Below are positions 10,030 through 21,300 of a stretch of 64,000 bases of DNA, piece by piece. Within the stretch, counting starts at the first letter, position 1. Each line of letters starts with the position of its first letter. The position numbers and the translations under genes are program-made. Under the pieces are notes generated by a model, which was not told the origin of the DNA, did not search any database, and saw only the letters and a list, made by a program, of their open reading frames with translations. Source of the DNA: Buttiauxella gaviniae ATCC 51604 (GTDB lineage Bacteria; Pseudomonadota; Gammaproteobacteria; Enterobacterales; Enterobacteriaceae); assembly GCF_001654835.1 (NCBI RefSeq), contig NZ_LXEP01000008.1:124001-188000 (forward strand), given 5' to 3'.

Positions 10030-11304
10030 TTAACCCAGTAGCGCCTGCAAATGAGCGACCGCGTTTACTTGCTCAACGGTAGTTTGCTCACCTGTGCGCA
10101 GATCCTTCACGACGACTTGACCATTTGCGACTTCAGTTTCACCCAGCACCAGGGCTGCACGCGCGCCCCATTTATCTGCACGGACGAACTGCTTCTTGAA
10201 GTTGCCACCGCCGTAGTTAGTCATCAGCTTAATAGCCGGGACCTGATCACGTAATTGCTCAGCTAACAGCATCGCTGCAGCTTGCGTTCCCTGACCTGAC
10301 GATATCAGGTAAATATCGACAACAGATTCAGCTTTAAATTCCGGGTTGATAGCTTGAACCAGTAAAACAAGTCGTTCCAGACCCATAGCGAAGCCAACAG
10401 CAGGTGCCGCACGGCCCCCCAGTTGCTCGACCAAACCGTCGTAACGGCCACCCGCGCAAACGGTGCCCTGAGAACCCAGGCTGCTTGTTACCCATTCGAA
10501 AACGGTACGGTTATAGTAATCCAGACCACGCACCAGGCGCTGATTCACGGTATACGCGATACCCGCAGCGTCAAGGTATTGGCAAAGGCCAGCGAAATGT
10601 TCACGAGAATCTTCATCCAGATAATCACCCAGCGTAGGTGCATCATCCAGCAGAGCCTGAACTTCCGGATTTTTAGAGTCCAGTACACGCAACGGGTTGC
10701 TGTACATGCGACGCTGGCAATCTTCGTCAAGCTTCTCTTTATGCTGCTCCAGGAACGCAACCAGCGCTTCACGGTAGTTAGCACGTGCTTCAAGCGAACC
10801 AATTGAGTTCAGTTCCAGGCTAACATGCTGGTCGATACCCAACGCACGCCACCAGCGCGCGGTCAGCATGATCAGCTCAGCATCAATATCAGGCCCTTGC
10901 AGACCAAAGACTTCGACACCCAACTGATTGAACTGGCGGTAACGCCCTTTTTGCGGACGTTCATGACGGAACATCGGCCCGATGTACCACAAGCGCTGTT
11001 CCTGATTGTACAGAAGACCATGTTCGATACCGGCACGCACGCAGCCCGCGGTGCCTTCAGGACGCAGAGTCAGGCTATCGCCGTTGCGGTCCTCAAAGGT
11101 ATACATCTCTTTTTCAACCACGTCGGTCACTTCACCGATTGCGCGTTTGAATAACGGGGTCTGCTCTACAATCGGCAAACGGATTTCACTGTAACCGTAG
11201 CTGCCGAGCACCTGTTTCAGAATGCCTTCAATCCGCTGCCAAATGGCGGTTTCGCCAGGCAGGTAATCGTTCATGCCGCGGATGGCTTGAATGTTTTTTG
11301 CCAC
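10030..11304 (-). CDS. hisS: Histidyl-tRNA synthetase
   Basis: HisS charges tRNA-His. The 424-residue class II synthetase shows motif 2 ([27 protein letters not shown]), the histidine-binding [15 protein letters not shown] and AGGRYDGL motifs, and motif 3 ([14 protein letters not shown]), followed by the anticodon-binding domain from about residue 325. The start is GTG at 11304 ([16 protein letters not shown]), as in E. coli. It lies 117 nt downstream of ispG; that gap contains the short palindromes TTTGCTTTAGCAAA (11354-11367) and GGGAAGC/GCTTCCC (11393-11411), without a T-run. Confidence 0.97.
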   Translation of the reverse strand: MAKNIQAIRGMNDYLPGETAIWQRIEGILKQVLGSYGYSEIRLPIVEQTPLFKRAIGEVTDVVEKEMYTFEDRNGDSLTLRPEGTAGCVRAGIEHGLLYNQEQRLWYIGPMFRHERPQKGRYRQFNQLGVEVFGLQGPDIDAELIMLTARWWRALGIDQHVSLELNSIGSLEARANYREALVAFLEQHKEKLDEDCQRRMYSNPLRVLDSKNPEVQALLDDAPTLGDYLDEDSREHFAGLCQYLDAAGIAYTVNQRLVRGLDYYNRTVFEWVTSSLGSQGTVCAGGRYDGLVEQLGGRAAPAVGFAMGLERLVLLVQAINPEFKAESVVDIYLISSGQGTQAAAMLLAEQLRDQVPAIKLMTNYGGGNFKKQFVRADKWGARAALVLGETEVANGQVVVKDLRTGEQTTVEQVNAVAHLQALLG

Positions 11305-11421
11305 GTTTATTCTCTACCGAATTTATACAAAAAATGAACCCGAAATCAGACTGTTTGCTTTAGCAAAACGTCTGGCGGGTTCAATCATACACGGGAAGCC
11401 GAATGCTTCCCATGTTTCGCA

Positions 11422-12543
11422 CTATTTTTCCAACTGCTGGATACTAATCCGCTGCGATTCATCAAGCATGGAAGCCTTGGCACGAATACGCGCTTCAAGC
11501 TGCGCAATCATGTTTTCGTTATCCATTCGCTCGCGCTGACGCACACCGTCTTCGTAGAAACCACTCATCTTGTGGCCACCGGTCACACCTAAAGTGGAAA
11601 CCAGCGCTTCGCCCGGCCCGTTCACCACACAACCAATAATCGAAACATCCATTGGCGTGATGATATCTTCCAGGCGCTCTTCGAGAGCGTTCACGGTACC
11701 GATCACATCGAACTCCTGGCGCGAACAGGTTGGGCAGGCGATAAAGTTAATACCGCGTGCACGGATACGCAAAGATTTCAGAATGTCGAAACCGACCTTG
11801 ATCTCTTCAACCGGATCGGCAGCCAGTGATACGCGCAGCGTGTCACCGATCCCTTCGGAAAGCAGTAAGCCGAGGCCAATCGCTGATTTCACTGAGCCGC
11901 TACGCATGCCGCCAGCTTCGGTGATCCCGAGATGCAGCGGTTGATCAATTTGCTTAGCCAGTAAACGATAAGATTCAACCGCCAGGAAAACGTCGGAGGC
12001 TTTTACGCTCACTTTGAACTGATCAAAGTTGAGACGATCCAGATGATCCACGTGACGCATCGCCGATTCTAACAACGCCTGGGGCGTTGGCTCGCCATAC
12101 TTTTCTTGCAGATCTTTTTCCAGCGATCCGGCGTTAACACCGATACGGATCGGAATGTTTTTGTCCCGGGCACAATCTACAACGGCGCGAATACGCTCTT
12201 CGTTGCCAATGTTGCCGGGGTTGATACGTAAGCAATCGACGCCATACTCAGCAACTTTGAGGGCGATACGATAGTCAAAATGGATATCAGCGACCAACGG
12301 GACGTTGACCTGCTGTTTGATAAGCTTGAACGCCTCTGCTGCGTCCATCGTTGGCACGGATATACGAACGATATCGGCCCCAACTCTTTCTAAGGCTCGA
12401 ATCTGATTAACAGTGGCTTCAACATCCGTGGTTCGGGTGTTGGTCATAGACTGAACGGCGATCGGTGCCCCGTCGCCGATTGGCACATTCCCGACGTAGA
12501 TCCGTTTGGATTTTCTACGTTGAATTGGGGCTTGATTATGCAT
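11422..12543 (-). CDS. ispG: 4-hydroxy-3-methylbut-2-enyl diphosphate synthase
   Basis: IspG reduces methylerythritol cyclodiphosphate to HMBPP in the MEP isoprenoid pathway, using a 4Fe-4S cluster. The 373-residue protein has the barrel start [17 protein letters not shown] and the cluster cysteines in [10 protein letters not shown] and [12 protein letters not shown]. The frame extends to 12558, but the ATG at 12543 ([12 protein letters not shown]) matches the E. coli start. It sits between rodZ and hisS in the same direction. The iron-sulfur dependence links it functionally to the isc genes in the window. Confidence 0.97.
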   Translation of the reverse strand: MHNQAPIQRRKSKRIYVGNVPIGDGAPIAVQSMTNTRTTDVEATVNQIRALERVGADIVRISVPTMDAAEAFKLIKQQVNVPLVADIHFDYRIALKVAEYGVDCLRINPGNIGNEERIRAVVDCARDKNIPIRIGVNAGSLEKDLQEKYGEPTPQALLESAMRHVDHLDRLNFDQFKVSVKASDVFLAVESYRLLAKQIDQPLHLGITEAGGMRSGSVKSAIGLGLLLSEGIGDTLRVSLAADPVEEIKVGFDILKSLRIRARGINFIACPTCSRQEFDVIGTVNALEERLEDIITPMDVSIIGCVVNGPGEALVSTLGVTGGHKMSGFYEDGVRQRERMDNENMIAQLEARIRAKASMLDESQRISIQQLEK

Positions 12544-12580
12544 TACAAATCTCCACAATTACGCGTCATGCTGGCTGCAA

Positions 12581-13597
12581 TTATTCAGCACTTACTGTCA
12601 GACGTGCAACCTGGCTAGTTCTGATAAAGCGACTCAAATCGACAGGTTTACCCTGGAACTGAATCTGAACCGCAGCTGGAGCACCAATTTTCAACTTATA
12701 CGGTGCCTGACCGGCTAAATTCAAATTGCCATCTTTACGCTGCATACCGCTAAACAATTTCTTGCCGGTTGCGTCAGTCACTTCAAGCCAGCAATCGGCG
12801 TTAAAGTTCATCACTAACGCATTCGGGTCAGTTGCAGGAGCCGTAGTCACAGCAGCCTGATCGGTAGGGAGTGCGGCATTTTGCGCCGGAGCCGCTGGCG
12901 TTGCAGTGGCTTGCGCATTGTCTACAGGTGCCTGGCTTGGTGCCACTACTGCGGAAGAATCCGCTGTAGTGGTTTGCTGAGCCGTTGCTGCTGGAGTCTG
13001 ATTTGATGCTGAATCAGTCACTGGAGCAGGCTGCGATGCCGCTGGGGTCTGCACAGGTTGCTGTGCAGAAGTATCAGCAGTAGATGAGTCGCTGGTAGTT
13101 AAAGGTACTGACTGAGAGTTACTGTTGCTGGCAGAAAGTTCAGCTGAAGATTGATCGGCCATAGTCGAAATCTCTTCCTGCTGCGCTTTGTGGTTTTGCC
13201 ACCACCATGCACCCGTCAGGCCGATAACGACGAACAAAACGAGCCAGGTTACGCTCATCAGCCAACCGTCACGTTTCTTACGGCGTTTCCCCAGTGAAAA
13301 ACTTTGCATCGGAGCCACTTTAGCAGCTCTGATAGGTGCCTGTTTTTCCATCATTGGCAACAGTTCTTCTTCCGGAATACGCACAAGACGTGCATAAGAA
13401 CGGATATAACCACGCAGGAAAGTAGAGGCTAACTCGGCAGGTGCCTTGTCATCTTCAATATCCCGAACGGTAGAAACTTTCAGGCACAGGCGTTCGGCCA
13501 CGGCTTGTTGGCTAAGACCGAGTTCTTCACGGGCAACACGTAAACGTTCACCCGTGGTTTTTTCTGCATTTGATTCGTGAGTGGCTTCAGTATTCAT
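12581..13597 (-). CDS. rodZ: Cytoskeletal protein RodZ
   Basis: RodZ links MreB filaments to the cell-wall elongation machinery. The 338-residue protein has an N-terminal helix-turn-helix domain ([20 protein letters not shown], about residues 16-82) that binds MreB, a basic patch [10 protein letters not shown], a membrane segment at about 111-133, and a periplasmic low-complexity linker rich in Ser, Thr, Ala, Gln and Pro (about 140-255). A C-terminal beta domain follows ([20 protein letters not shown] to the end). It starts the leftward rodZ-ispG-hisS series, 37 nt upstream of ispG. Confidence 0.96.
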   Translation of the reverse strand: MNTEATHESNAEKTTGERLRVAREELGLSQQAVAERLCLKVSTVRDIEDDKAPAELASTFLRGYIRSYARLVRIPEEELLPMMEKQAPIRAAKVAPMQSFSLGKRRKKRDGWLMSVTWLVLFVVIGLTGAWWWQNHKAQQEEISTMADQSSAELSASNSNSQSVPLTTSDSSTADTSAQQPVQTPAASQPAPVTDSASNQTPAATAQQTTTADSSAVVAPSQAPVDNAQATATPAAPAQNAALPTDQAAVTTAPATDPNALVMNFNADCWLEVTDATGKKLFSGMQRKDGNLNLAGQAPYKLKIGAPAAVQIQFQGKPVDLSRFIRTSQVARLTVSAE

Positions 13598-14037
13598 TAG
13601 CTACAATTGCTGGGACTGTTCGATTGAGGAATTAGGCCGGAGTCTTGTAGCACAGCGTTTCCGCTTCACCACGCTCTCCCGCTTCGCGAAACAAATCTGT
13701 GTTCTGGAGGATAAACCCCAGACAACATAACATTCAGCTCAAACTACTTGTTCACATAAACATGCTGCATTGTGTGAACGACTTAATCACTGATGAGTTA
13801 ACCATAGACACCATTTTTAATGTTGTCAGTCAATTGCGACCAGCGATGATTTAAATAGATGCGCCTAAACTATTGTTGTACCGTTACATACTGCCTTAAA
13901 GCGCTATGAAACGCACCGTAATTATTAATCTTAAAGTCACTCGCTAAACTTGCATAACTGCAAGATATAACTATGTGTTTTTTGAACCCCGAGGCATCGC
14001 TGTCACAGGGTTCTTATCTGACAAAGGCAATAGTTTA
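13598..14037. other. 440-bp intergenic region between rlmN and rodZ
   Basis: No gene is supported here. It contains the inverted repeat GTTCACA (13750-13756) / TGTGAAC (13773-13779), possibly an operator, and the arms GAACCC and GGGTTC at about 13983-14012, without a T-run in either direction. The rodZ promoter should be in the part next to 13597. Confidence 0.4.
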
Positions 14038-15204
14038 TCAGACTGCTTTAACATCAATAGGTTCACCTTGCATACGCTTACGTAACGTACGTTTGGTGCG
14101 GTCAATCACTTCGCCAGCCAGCTGACCACAAGCCGCGTCAATATCATCACCACGCGTTTTACGCACGATGGTAGTGAAGCCGTAACTCATTAATACTTTT
14201 GAGAAACGGTCGATACGGCTGTTGGAGCTACGGCCATATGGCGCCCCAGGGAACGGGTTCCATGGGATCAGGTTAATTTTACATGGCGTATCTTTCAGGC
14301 ATTCTGCCAATTGATGCGCATGATCAGTACCATCGTTGACGTGATCCAGCAGAACGTATTCCACGGTTACACGGCCCTGGTTGGCGTTGGATTTCTCCAG
14401 ATAACGACGCACAGAGGACAGGAAAGTCTCGATGTTGTACTTTTTGTTGATCGGCATGATCTGGTCGCGAATTTCGTCGGTGGGAGCATGCAGAGAAATG
14501 GCTAATGCCACATCAATCATGTCACCCAACTTATCGAGCGCCGGAACCACACCTGAAGTAGAAAGAGTAACGCGACGTTTGGAAAGCCCGAAACCAAAGT
14601 CATCAAGCATGATTTCCATTGCTGGAACCACATTGTTGAGGTTCAGCAGCGGTTCACCCATACCCATCATGACGACGTTGGTAATAGGACGTACGCCGGT
14701 TTTCTTTTGCGCGCCGATAATTTTCGCCGCACGCCATACCTGCCCGATGATTTCGGAAACACGCAGGTTACGGTTGAAGCCTTGCTGAGCTGTTGAGCAG
14801 AATTTACATTCCAGAGCACATCCAACTTGAGAAGAAACGCACAGTGTGGCGCGGTCTTCTTCAGGGATATACACCGTTTCAACGAGCTGGTCAGCGATGC
14901 GGATTGCCCATTTAATGGTGCCATCGGCAGAACGCTGTTCTTCGGCAACTTCAGGAGCGCGGATTTCAGCGACTTCTTTAAGTCTGTTACGCAGAACTTT
15001 GTTGATGTCAGTCATTTCATCGAAGTCATCACTGCAATAGTGATACATCCATTTCATGACCTGATCGGCGCGGAATGGTTTTTCGCCCATTTCGGCAAAA
15101 AACTCACGCAGTTGCTGGCGGTTAAGATCCAACAGGTTGATTTTTTCGGACTTGTTGGAAACGACTGAAACTGGTGTCTCAGGAGTGATAATTTGCTCTG
15201 ACAT
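14038..15204 (-). CDS. rlmN: Dual-specificity rRNA/tRNA adenine-C2 methyltransferase RlmN
   Basis: RlmN is a radical-SAM enzyme that methylates C2 of A2503 in 23S rRNA and A37 of several tRNAs. The 388-residue product has the CALECKFCS motif (CxxxCxxC, about residues 129-136) that holds the 4Fe-4S cluster, [12 protein letters not shown], the [11 protein letters not shown] segment, and the mechanistic cysteine in [11 protein letters not shown] near residue 359. It has the E. coli length plus four residues in the N-terminal tail. A 176-nt gap with a terminator separates it from ndk upstream. Confidence 0.97.
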   Translation of the reverse strand: MSEQIITPETPVSVVSNKSEKINLLDLNRQQLREFFAEMGEKPFRADQVMKWMYHYCSDDFDEMTDINKVLRNRLKEVAEIRAPEVAEEQRSADGTIKWAIRIADQLVETVYIPEEDRATLCVSSQVGCALECKFCSTAQQGFNRNLRVSEIIGQVWRAAKIIGAQKKTGVRPITNVVMMGMGEPLLNLNNVVPAMEIMLDDFGFGLSKRRVTLSTSGVVPALDKLGDMIDVALAISLHAPTDEIRDQIMPINKKYNIETFLSSVRRYLEKSNANQGRVTVEYVLLDHVNDGTDHAHQLAECLKDTPCKINLIPWNPFPGAPYGRSSNSRIDRFSKVLMSYGFTTIVRKTRGDDIDAACGQLAGEVIDRTKRTLRKRMQGEPIDVKAV

Positions 15205-15250
15205 AATTTCTTCCGGCCTCGTTGTTACACGTTACGGCCCCAGGTGGGTT

Positions 15251-15290
15251 AAAAAGATACGCCCCGAAGAGCAAGCTCATCCGGGGCGTA
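15251..15290 (-). terminator. Rho-independent terminator downstream of ndk
   Basis: Read leftward, the arms TACGCCCCG and CGGGGCGTA (15290-15258) enclose an inner GAGC-TT-GCTC stem and are followed by TCTTTTT. It ends the ndk transcript upstream of rlmN. Confidence 0.88.
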
Positions 15291-15380
15291 GCATTGTACA
15301 AATTCTATGGCACAGAAGCCATGGCTGAAAGCGACGTACATACAAATAAAATGTAACTGTCGCTTAACAGTTAATGCTTA

Positions 15381-15812
15381 TTAGCGAGTGCGTGGGCAAA
15401 CTTCGCCTTCAGCGAAGAAATAAGCGATTTCACGCGCAGCAGATTCGGCAGAATCAGAACCGTGAGTGCCGTTTTCGGTGAAGCTGTCAGCGTAATCTGC
15501 ACGCAGAGTACCAGCCAAAGCGTTTGCCGGATTGGTTGCACCCAAGATGTCACGGTGACGCTGAACGGCATTTTCGCCTTCCAGTACGCTAACCATGATT
15601 GGGCCGGAAGTCATAAACGCAACCAGACCATCGAAGAAAGGCTTGCCTTCGTGCTCAGCGTAGAAGCCCTGAGCCTGTTCAGAAGTCAGGTGCAGCATTT
15701 TTGCGCCAACAATCTTAAACCCTGCGGATTCAAAACGAGCATAAATATTACCAATAACGTTTTTTGCCACCGCGTTTGGTTTGATGATGGAAAAAGTACG
15801 TTCAATAGCCAT
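15381..15812 (-). CDS. ndk: Nucleoside diphosphate kinase
   Basis: Ndk transfers the gamma-phosphate from ATP to other nucleoside diphosphates through a phosphohistidine. The 143-residue product has the family length, with catalytic His117 in NGTHGSDS and the N terminus [15 protein letters not shown]. The frame stays open to 15923, but the extra residues are not part of the family, and the ATG at 15812 has GAGGTAAT upstream. It is a single-gene unit between pbpC and rlmN. Confidence 0.98.
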   Translation of the reverse strand: MAIERTFSIIKPNAVAKNVIGNIYARFESAGFKIVGAKMLHLTSEQAQGFYAEHEGKPFFDGLVAFMTSGPIMVSVLEGENAVQRHRDILGATNPANALAGTLRADYADSFTENGTHGSDSAESAAREIAYFFAEGEVCPRTR

Positions 15813-15988
15813 GATTACCTCTGTGTCTGTTCTGTTTGCCCGGCCCCTGAAGGGATAACCGGTTATGATTTGGCGCCGATTATAATGAGCAAGTCTCGCG
15901 TTGCCTATGGATACAGGTAACATTTTTTTAAAATAAGATGAATATCGGCAACATTTTAATGCGAACGCCTGAAAATTAGACTAACGCT

Positions 15989-18310
15989 CTACTGCAATAC
16001 GAAATGAGCGGCGGCAATCTGCCCAGCTTCATCAAGAACCAAAACCTGGTACGCTCCCGGTTTATCCAGATTTAGTGCGATTGCGCTACTATTTCCACTA
16101 ACCGGTTCACCGTTTAAAAACCACCAGCGATCGCCCTGTCCTCCCTGAACACTTAAACGAAGCGGTAAGCGCAATTCACCAGGAAGACGCTTCAAAATAG
16201 CGCCCTCGCGAACCCCTAACAACAATAAAGGCGTAACTTCATCTTTCTGCTGGGGCGGGCATTGCTCTGACAATTCCGGCAAACGGGCTGCACGTCTTTC
16301 ACTCACCGGTAACCATGGTTCAAGCGGCAGCGGCCACAAAGAGATAGTCTGCTGCCTTGCTCCCGAGCAATCAGCAGCCACGCGTTTTCCCTGTCCATCT
16401 AACCAGACGACCTTTCTTAATCCCTGAATTCCTTCCTGGCCTGGTGCTTCAAGCGTGGGCGGCTCGCTGTTATCGAGTAACCAACCCGTTAATTTGCGCC
16501 GGCAATTACTGTCTGCGGCTGGCAAATTCTGCCCACCCGGCCAGCAAATTTTCCCTTCGGAAACAGAAGACGGACGAGGGTCAACGGGCAGCCGCGCCTG
16601 CTGCACACCAGAGTTGGCTTGTAGTAAGTTGTTAACTTGATTAAGTAACGGCACGGCACTTCCTAAGCCAAACTGCCCGGCAACCGGTGTGCTATCCGGG
16701 CGTCCTGTCCAGATACCAATCAAATAACGTGGGTTAATTCCAATGGCCCACGCATCGCGATATCCATAACTGGTGCCTGTTTTCCAGGCCAAAGGCACAA
16801 CGGCAGGCAATGTGGCATCGGGCTGCGGCTGTGCCTCTCCTGCCAGAATACGGCGAATAATCCAGGCCGCACCAGCCGACATCAATGGGCGCTCGACTAA
16901 TGGTTGCTCTGGCTGTAAACGTAACTGAGCAGCTCTACCATGACGGGCAAAGGCGCTATATGCAGCGACAATCTGATCAAGACGCGCACCGCCGCCGCCA
17001 AGAATCAGCGAGAGATTAGGTTCACTGCCTTGCGGGAACCGCAAATCCAAACCAATGTTTCGCAATTGTGCGGCAAAACGTTTCGGGCCGTAGGCTTCGA
17101 GTACCTGAACCGCCGGGAGATTGAGGGAACGCACCAGCGCTTCACTCATACTGACCGGGCCATGAAAACCAGTATCAAAATTTCCTGGCCGGTAATCACC
17201 GAAGCGGCGCGGTACGTCCTGTAACAATGACGTGGCGTGAATCAGCCCATCATCCAGCGCCAGGCCATAAACAAAGGGTTTCAGCACCGATCCGGGTGAA
17301 CGAATTGCGGTGACCATATCGACATGCCCGAAACGACTTTGATCGGTGATATCGGCTGAACCAACCCAGCCATGCACTTCCATGGTGGTATGATCGACAA
17401 CCAATATCGCCATTGATGAACGTGGCGGGAGCTGAGCTTTCCAGTTCAGTGCCAGCTCTTCCAATTGGCGCTGCAATGGCGCATCCAGCGTTGTCGTTAT
17501 TTTCTGTTCTTTGCTGCGGTTCACCAGATAGCGTGAAAACAACGGCGCCAATTGCGGCATTTGCCGTGGCGCCAGCCATACCGGTTCTTCGAGAGATTCT
17601 TTTACCTGCTGTGGCTCCCAGACGGCTTGCTCGGCCATACGCATAAGAACTTTGTTACGGGCGGCTTGCGCCCGCTCAGGCCAGCGATCCGGGCGCAAAC
17701 GGCTTGGCGCTTGCGGAAGAACCGCCAGTAAAGCAGCTTCAGCATAACTTAGGTGTTGAGGGGATTTTCCGAGGTAAACCCAACTGGCAGCCCCCACTCC
17801 TTGTAACGTCCCGCCAAACGGTGCGCGGTTAAGGTAGAGCGTGAGAATTTGTTCTTTCGATAGATGCCATTCGAGTTGCAAAGCGCGCCAAACCTGGCGG
17901 ATTTTGCCCCCAAATGTGCGAGGGTGCGGGTCGAGCAAGCGGGCGACTTGCATCGTCAAGGTACTGCCACCGGAAATCACTTTGCCGCTAAGCAAATCCT
18001 GCCCGGCTGCACGCAAAATCGATAGAGGATTAATTCCCGGATGATCCCAGAACCAGCGATCTTCATAGTTGATTAAAGCTTCGAGATAACGAGGTGAAAC
18101 ATCGTTTAACGTAACCGGATAGCGCCAGATCCCGTTCTCATCAGCGAAACGCCACAAGGGTGTGCCATCAGCCGCGACGACAACCCGTGCGGTATTCACC
18201 TGAGAAAGCGGCAGCGGCCAAAGCCGGTCTGCCAGCCAAATCCCCAGACATAAAATAATTGGCAGCACCACCAGGAAATAGCGGCGCTGCCAGCGAAATG
18301 GCTTTAGCAT
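15989..18310 (-). CDS. pbpC: Penicillin-binding protein 1C
   Basis: PbpC is a class A penicillin-binding protein of the inner membrane. The 773-residue protein has one N-terminal membrane segment (YFLVVLPIILCLGIWLADRL), a GT51 glycosyltransferase domain (NYEDRWFWDHPGINP, GGSTLTMQVARL), a transpeptidase domain with the SxxK serine in SPGSVLKPF and KTGTSYGYRDAW, and a C-terminal beta domain from about residue 685. It lies 13 nt downstream of yfhM in the same direction. This pbpC-yfhM pairing is widespread and suggests joint work in envelope repair and defence. Confidence 0.96.
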   Translation of the reverse strand: MLKPFRWQRRYFLVVLPIILCLGIWLADRLWPLPLSQVNTARVVVAADGTPLWRFADENGIWRYPVTLNDVSPRYLEALINYEDRWFWDHPGINPLSILRAAGQDLLSGKVISGGSTLTMQVARLLDPHPRTFGGKIRQVWRALQLEWHLSKEQILTLYLNRAPFGGTLQGVGAASWVYLGKSPQHLSYAEAALLAVLPQAPSRLRPDRWPERAQAARNKVLMRMAEQAVWEPQQVKESLEEPVWLAPRQMPQLAPLFSRYLVNRSKEQKITTTLDAPLQRQLEELALNWKAQLPPRSSMAILVVDHTTMEVHGWVGSADITDQSRFGHVDMVTAIRSPGSVLKPFVYGLALDDGLIHATSLLQDVPRRFGDYRPGNFDTGFHGPVSMSEALVRSLNLPAVQVLEAYGPKRFAAQLRNIGLDLRFPQGSEPNLSLILGGGGARLDQIVAAYSAFARHGRAAQLRLQPEQPLVERPLMSAGAAWIIRRILAGEAQPQPDATLPAVVPLAWKTGTSYGYRDAWAIGINPRYLIGIWTGRPDSTPVAGQFGLGSAVPLLNQVNNLLQANSGVQQARLPVDPRPSSVSEGKICWPGGQNLPAADSNCRRKLTGWLLDNSEPPTLEAPGQEGIQGLRKVVWLDGQGKRVAADCSGARQQTISLWPLPLEPWLPVSERRAARLPELSEQCPPQQKDEVTPLLLLGVREGAILKRLPGELRLPLRLSVQGGQGDRWWFLNGEPVSGNSSAIALNLDKPGAYQVLVLDEAGQIAAAHFVLQ

Positions 18311-18323
18311 TTTGCCTTGCCAG

Positions 18324-21300
18324 TTACGGATGAACAGTCAGCATGCCGGTGCTGGTTCCTGTTGCCCGCCACTGAGGTACATACATCGACTCCACTTGTG
18401 AAACCGGCACGTTATAGCTTCCCGGAGTCACAGCGCGAGCAAGGTAAACCAGGGTCGCATGCTGGCCTTCATTGAGCGGTAACGCGGCAACAAAGCGATC
18501 GTCACGGAACTCCATATGCTGGATATCCGCCTGCTGCATCTGGTTCAACAAGCCCTGAATCTGGCTATCACTGTCACTCAGGTTGGCGCTGCTTTCAGAA
18601 AGGTTCTGGTTTTCCAACTCAAGCCCGGCAGGCAGCAAATCAACGACCAGAGCATCAGGCACATTTTTATCTGCCCATACATCCAGCCAGACCATCACCA
18701 ATTCACCACTTTTCAATTCTGACAACGACTTGCTGTTACCTTTCGCATCAAGGAAATGGCGTTCGATGTGCAACACGTTGCTGTAAGGCGCTGGAGCCTG
18801 TTGTGGATAACCAACCGTATCTAATCGAAGATAGAGATTACCCGTCCCGTTATTAGTAATCTGTAGGCCAGCGAGTTGTTCAGCAGACAAATTACGAGTC
18901 GCTGATTGAGTACCCGATAATGATTCGGTTGCAAAAGATACCTGTGACTGCCAATCCCCTTTCGCCGTTTGCCAGTTGCGACCCGCCAGGAACAACGCAT
19001 TACTTTCCTGCGTGGAAAGCCAGCGCTGGCTGTATGCAAGATTAGAGAGGTCCATCAGCAATTGATTCTGCTGTTCTGGTAGCAATTTGTTCTCTTCCAG
19101 CAGGCTCAGCATCATCGCTTTGTCACGCAACTCACTGCCATAATCTGCCATCCAGATACGTTCGTCGCTACGGCTGGTTTGCAAACCTAACTTGATAGCT
19201 TCATCACCTCGTGGTGCATCTCCCATCAACTTCAGTGCCACACCAAGTTGTACCAGCGGTAAGCCTGCACGAGCGCTGCTATGGCGCAACCAAAGTTCAC
19301 GCAAGGCGCCCAATGGTGCTTTTTGCTGACGAGCTAATACCTGAGCGGCGTACGCTTGAACAGCAAATTTACTGGCAGCAGCATCATCGCTGTAGCGTAA
19401 AGCGATAACTCCGGAATCCTGGAGATAACGTAGCAGGCGCTGGTTAGCTTTATTTAGCGAGTCAGTATTAACGCTATAACCCTGCTCACTCGCACGAACA
19501 AGGAAATCGGTCACATACGCTGTTAGCCAGTATTCTTCTGGCCCTTCTTTGTCCCATAGGCCGAAACTGCCGTTGTCGCGTTGCATGTCCAGCAGGCGAG
19601 CAATCCCCAGGTCGATTGCAGCGCGGCGCTGTTCATCGCTAGTTCCTGTAATGCCCAGAGCTGCTAACTGTGCCTGGTTGGTATAAAGCGACGGGAACAA
19701 CCCACTAGTAGTCTGTTCCAGGCAGCCATATGGATAGGCTTTCAGTTCGCGAATATAGCGAGCGAGGTTTAGCGGCGGCCGACCACTCAATAGCACCTGG
19801 CCTTCAAGTGTTGCAGGTGCCAGGCCGGAAATGTGTTGCGGTGGAATATCCCAAACTTCACCCGCTGCAAGCACCGCACCACTGTTGATGTTTTGCGCCG
19901 GGAACGGAGGACGAACACCTAATTTCCACTGTTTTTGCTGTGGGGCAAAAGTTTCACCAGGCAAGCTAAGTCCGGTAATTTGTGCTGCTAACTCCCCATC
20001 ACCGAAGCCGTTCAATGCGCGAACCGGAATAAACACGGTTTTGCGTGCACCCGGTAGTAACGTCACGGATTGCACTGAAGCAGAGTTCAATGCAATCAAG
20101 CCGGTAGTTTTCAGGTTAATACTAAGTTGTTGAGGTTGGTCTGTCAGGTTGGTGAGGTCCATAGCCAAACGGCTACTGTCACCACTGGCCATGAAGCGTG
20201 GTGCTGCAAGTTCAGTAACCAACGGAGCCGCAACAACAACTTTTTCGTCACTGTTACCAAAGTGGTCGTTGGTCCAGGCTTGCGCCATAACCCGTAGCTC
20301 ACCATTAAAATCACCAATAGGGAGCGTGACAGTACCTTCACCATTTGCGTCTAATTGCACTGGCTGAGCTTGCTGAGCGATGATAGTGACATGGTTTACC
20401 GGCTTTTTACCGCCACGGCTTAATTCGTCACCTTCATCGCCATCACCACCAAAACGTAAAGCCGCAAGCCGCCCTTCCCCCTCAATGACCTGGCCATAGA
20501 TATCGTATAAATCCGCTCCATAACGTTTACGGCCAAAGAAGGCTTCCCAAGGATCTGGGGTTTTGTAGTCGGTAATATTCAGCACGCCGCTATCCACAGC
20601 TGAAACCAGCACATGAATTTGCTTTGGCATTTCACCGTTAATCGGCTTGGTTTTTACTTTAACCGTGAGGTTTTGATTCGGACGCATTTTAGTTGGTGCT
20701 TCTAAAGAAAGCGCCAGTCTGCGGCTTTCGTCTCCCAGTGGCAGATGCAAAATCCCAACAGAACGTTTTGGCGTGGAGGCACGGCTCTTATCTCCAGGTC
20801 GAATAACAAGCGTGCTGAGATACAGATCATGCCGCTGCCAGCTTTTATCGACCGGAATAGCGATATCCAGACCTTTCTCCGGAACATCAATTTCTTTCCA
20901 CCACAGCGGGCCATCGCTGGACTCAACCATTGCATAGCCTTTGCCAGCCGCCGGAGCAGAAATATGCAGATTGATGGTGTCACCAGGCTTATAACTCGGT
21001 TTATCAATTTTCAGCGTTACACGGTCAGGGCGCACAGCCCCCTCTCCATCGCTGTTGTCCTGCCAGGTGTAGCCTGCCCAAAAACGAATGCTACTGACGA
21101 TATTAGTGTCAGGATCGCGAACTTCCAGACGGTAGGAACCCCACTCAACCGGGAAAGCCACTTTGCCGGTTTCACCTGCGGCAAGATCCAGTTTTTGTTC
21201 AGCCTCTACGAGATCTTTCTGATCGTATTGAGACTGCCAGCCCTGGCCCTCTTCCCAGTTCCAGAAGTAATCCCGACGTTCGCGAATTAAACGCACCTCA

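Noticed and set aside
13977-14012. Possible rlmN terminator (arms GAACCC / GGGTTC)
   Set aside because: The stem is only 6 bp with a long loop, and in the rlmN direction it is followed by A, not T.
15813-15923. N-terminal extension of ndk to 15923
   Set aside because: The family start at 15812 has a good ribosome site, and the 37 extra residues are outside the Ndk fold.
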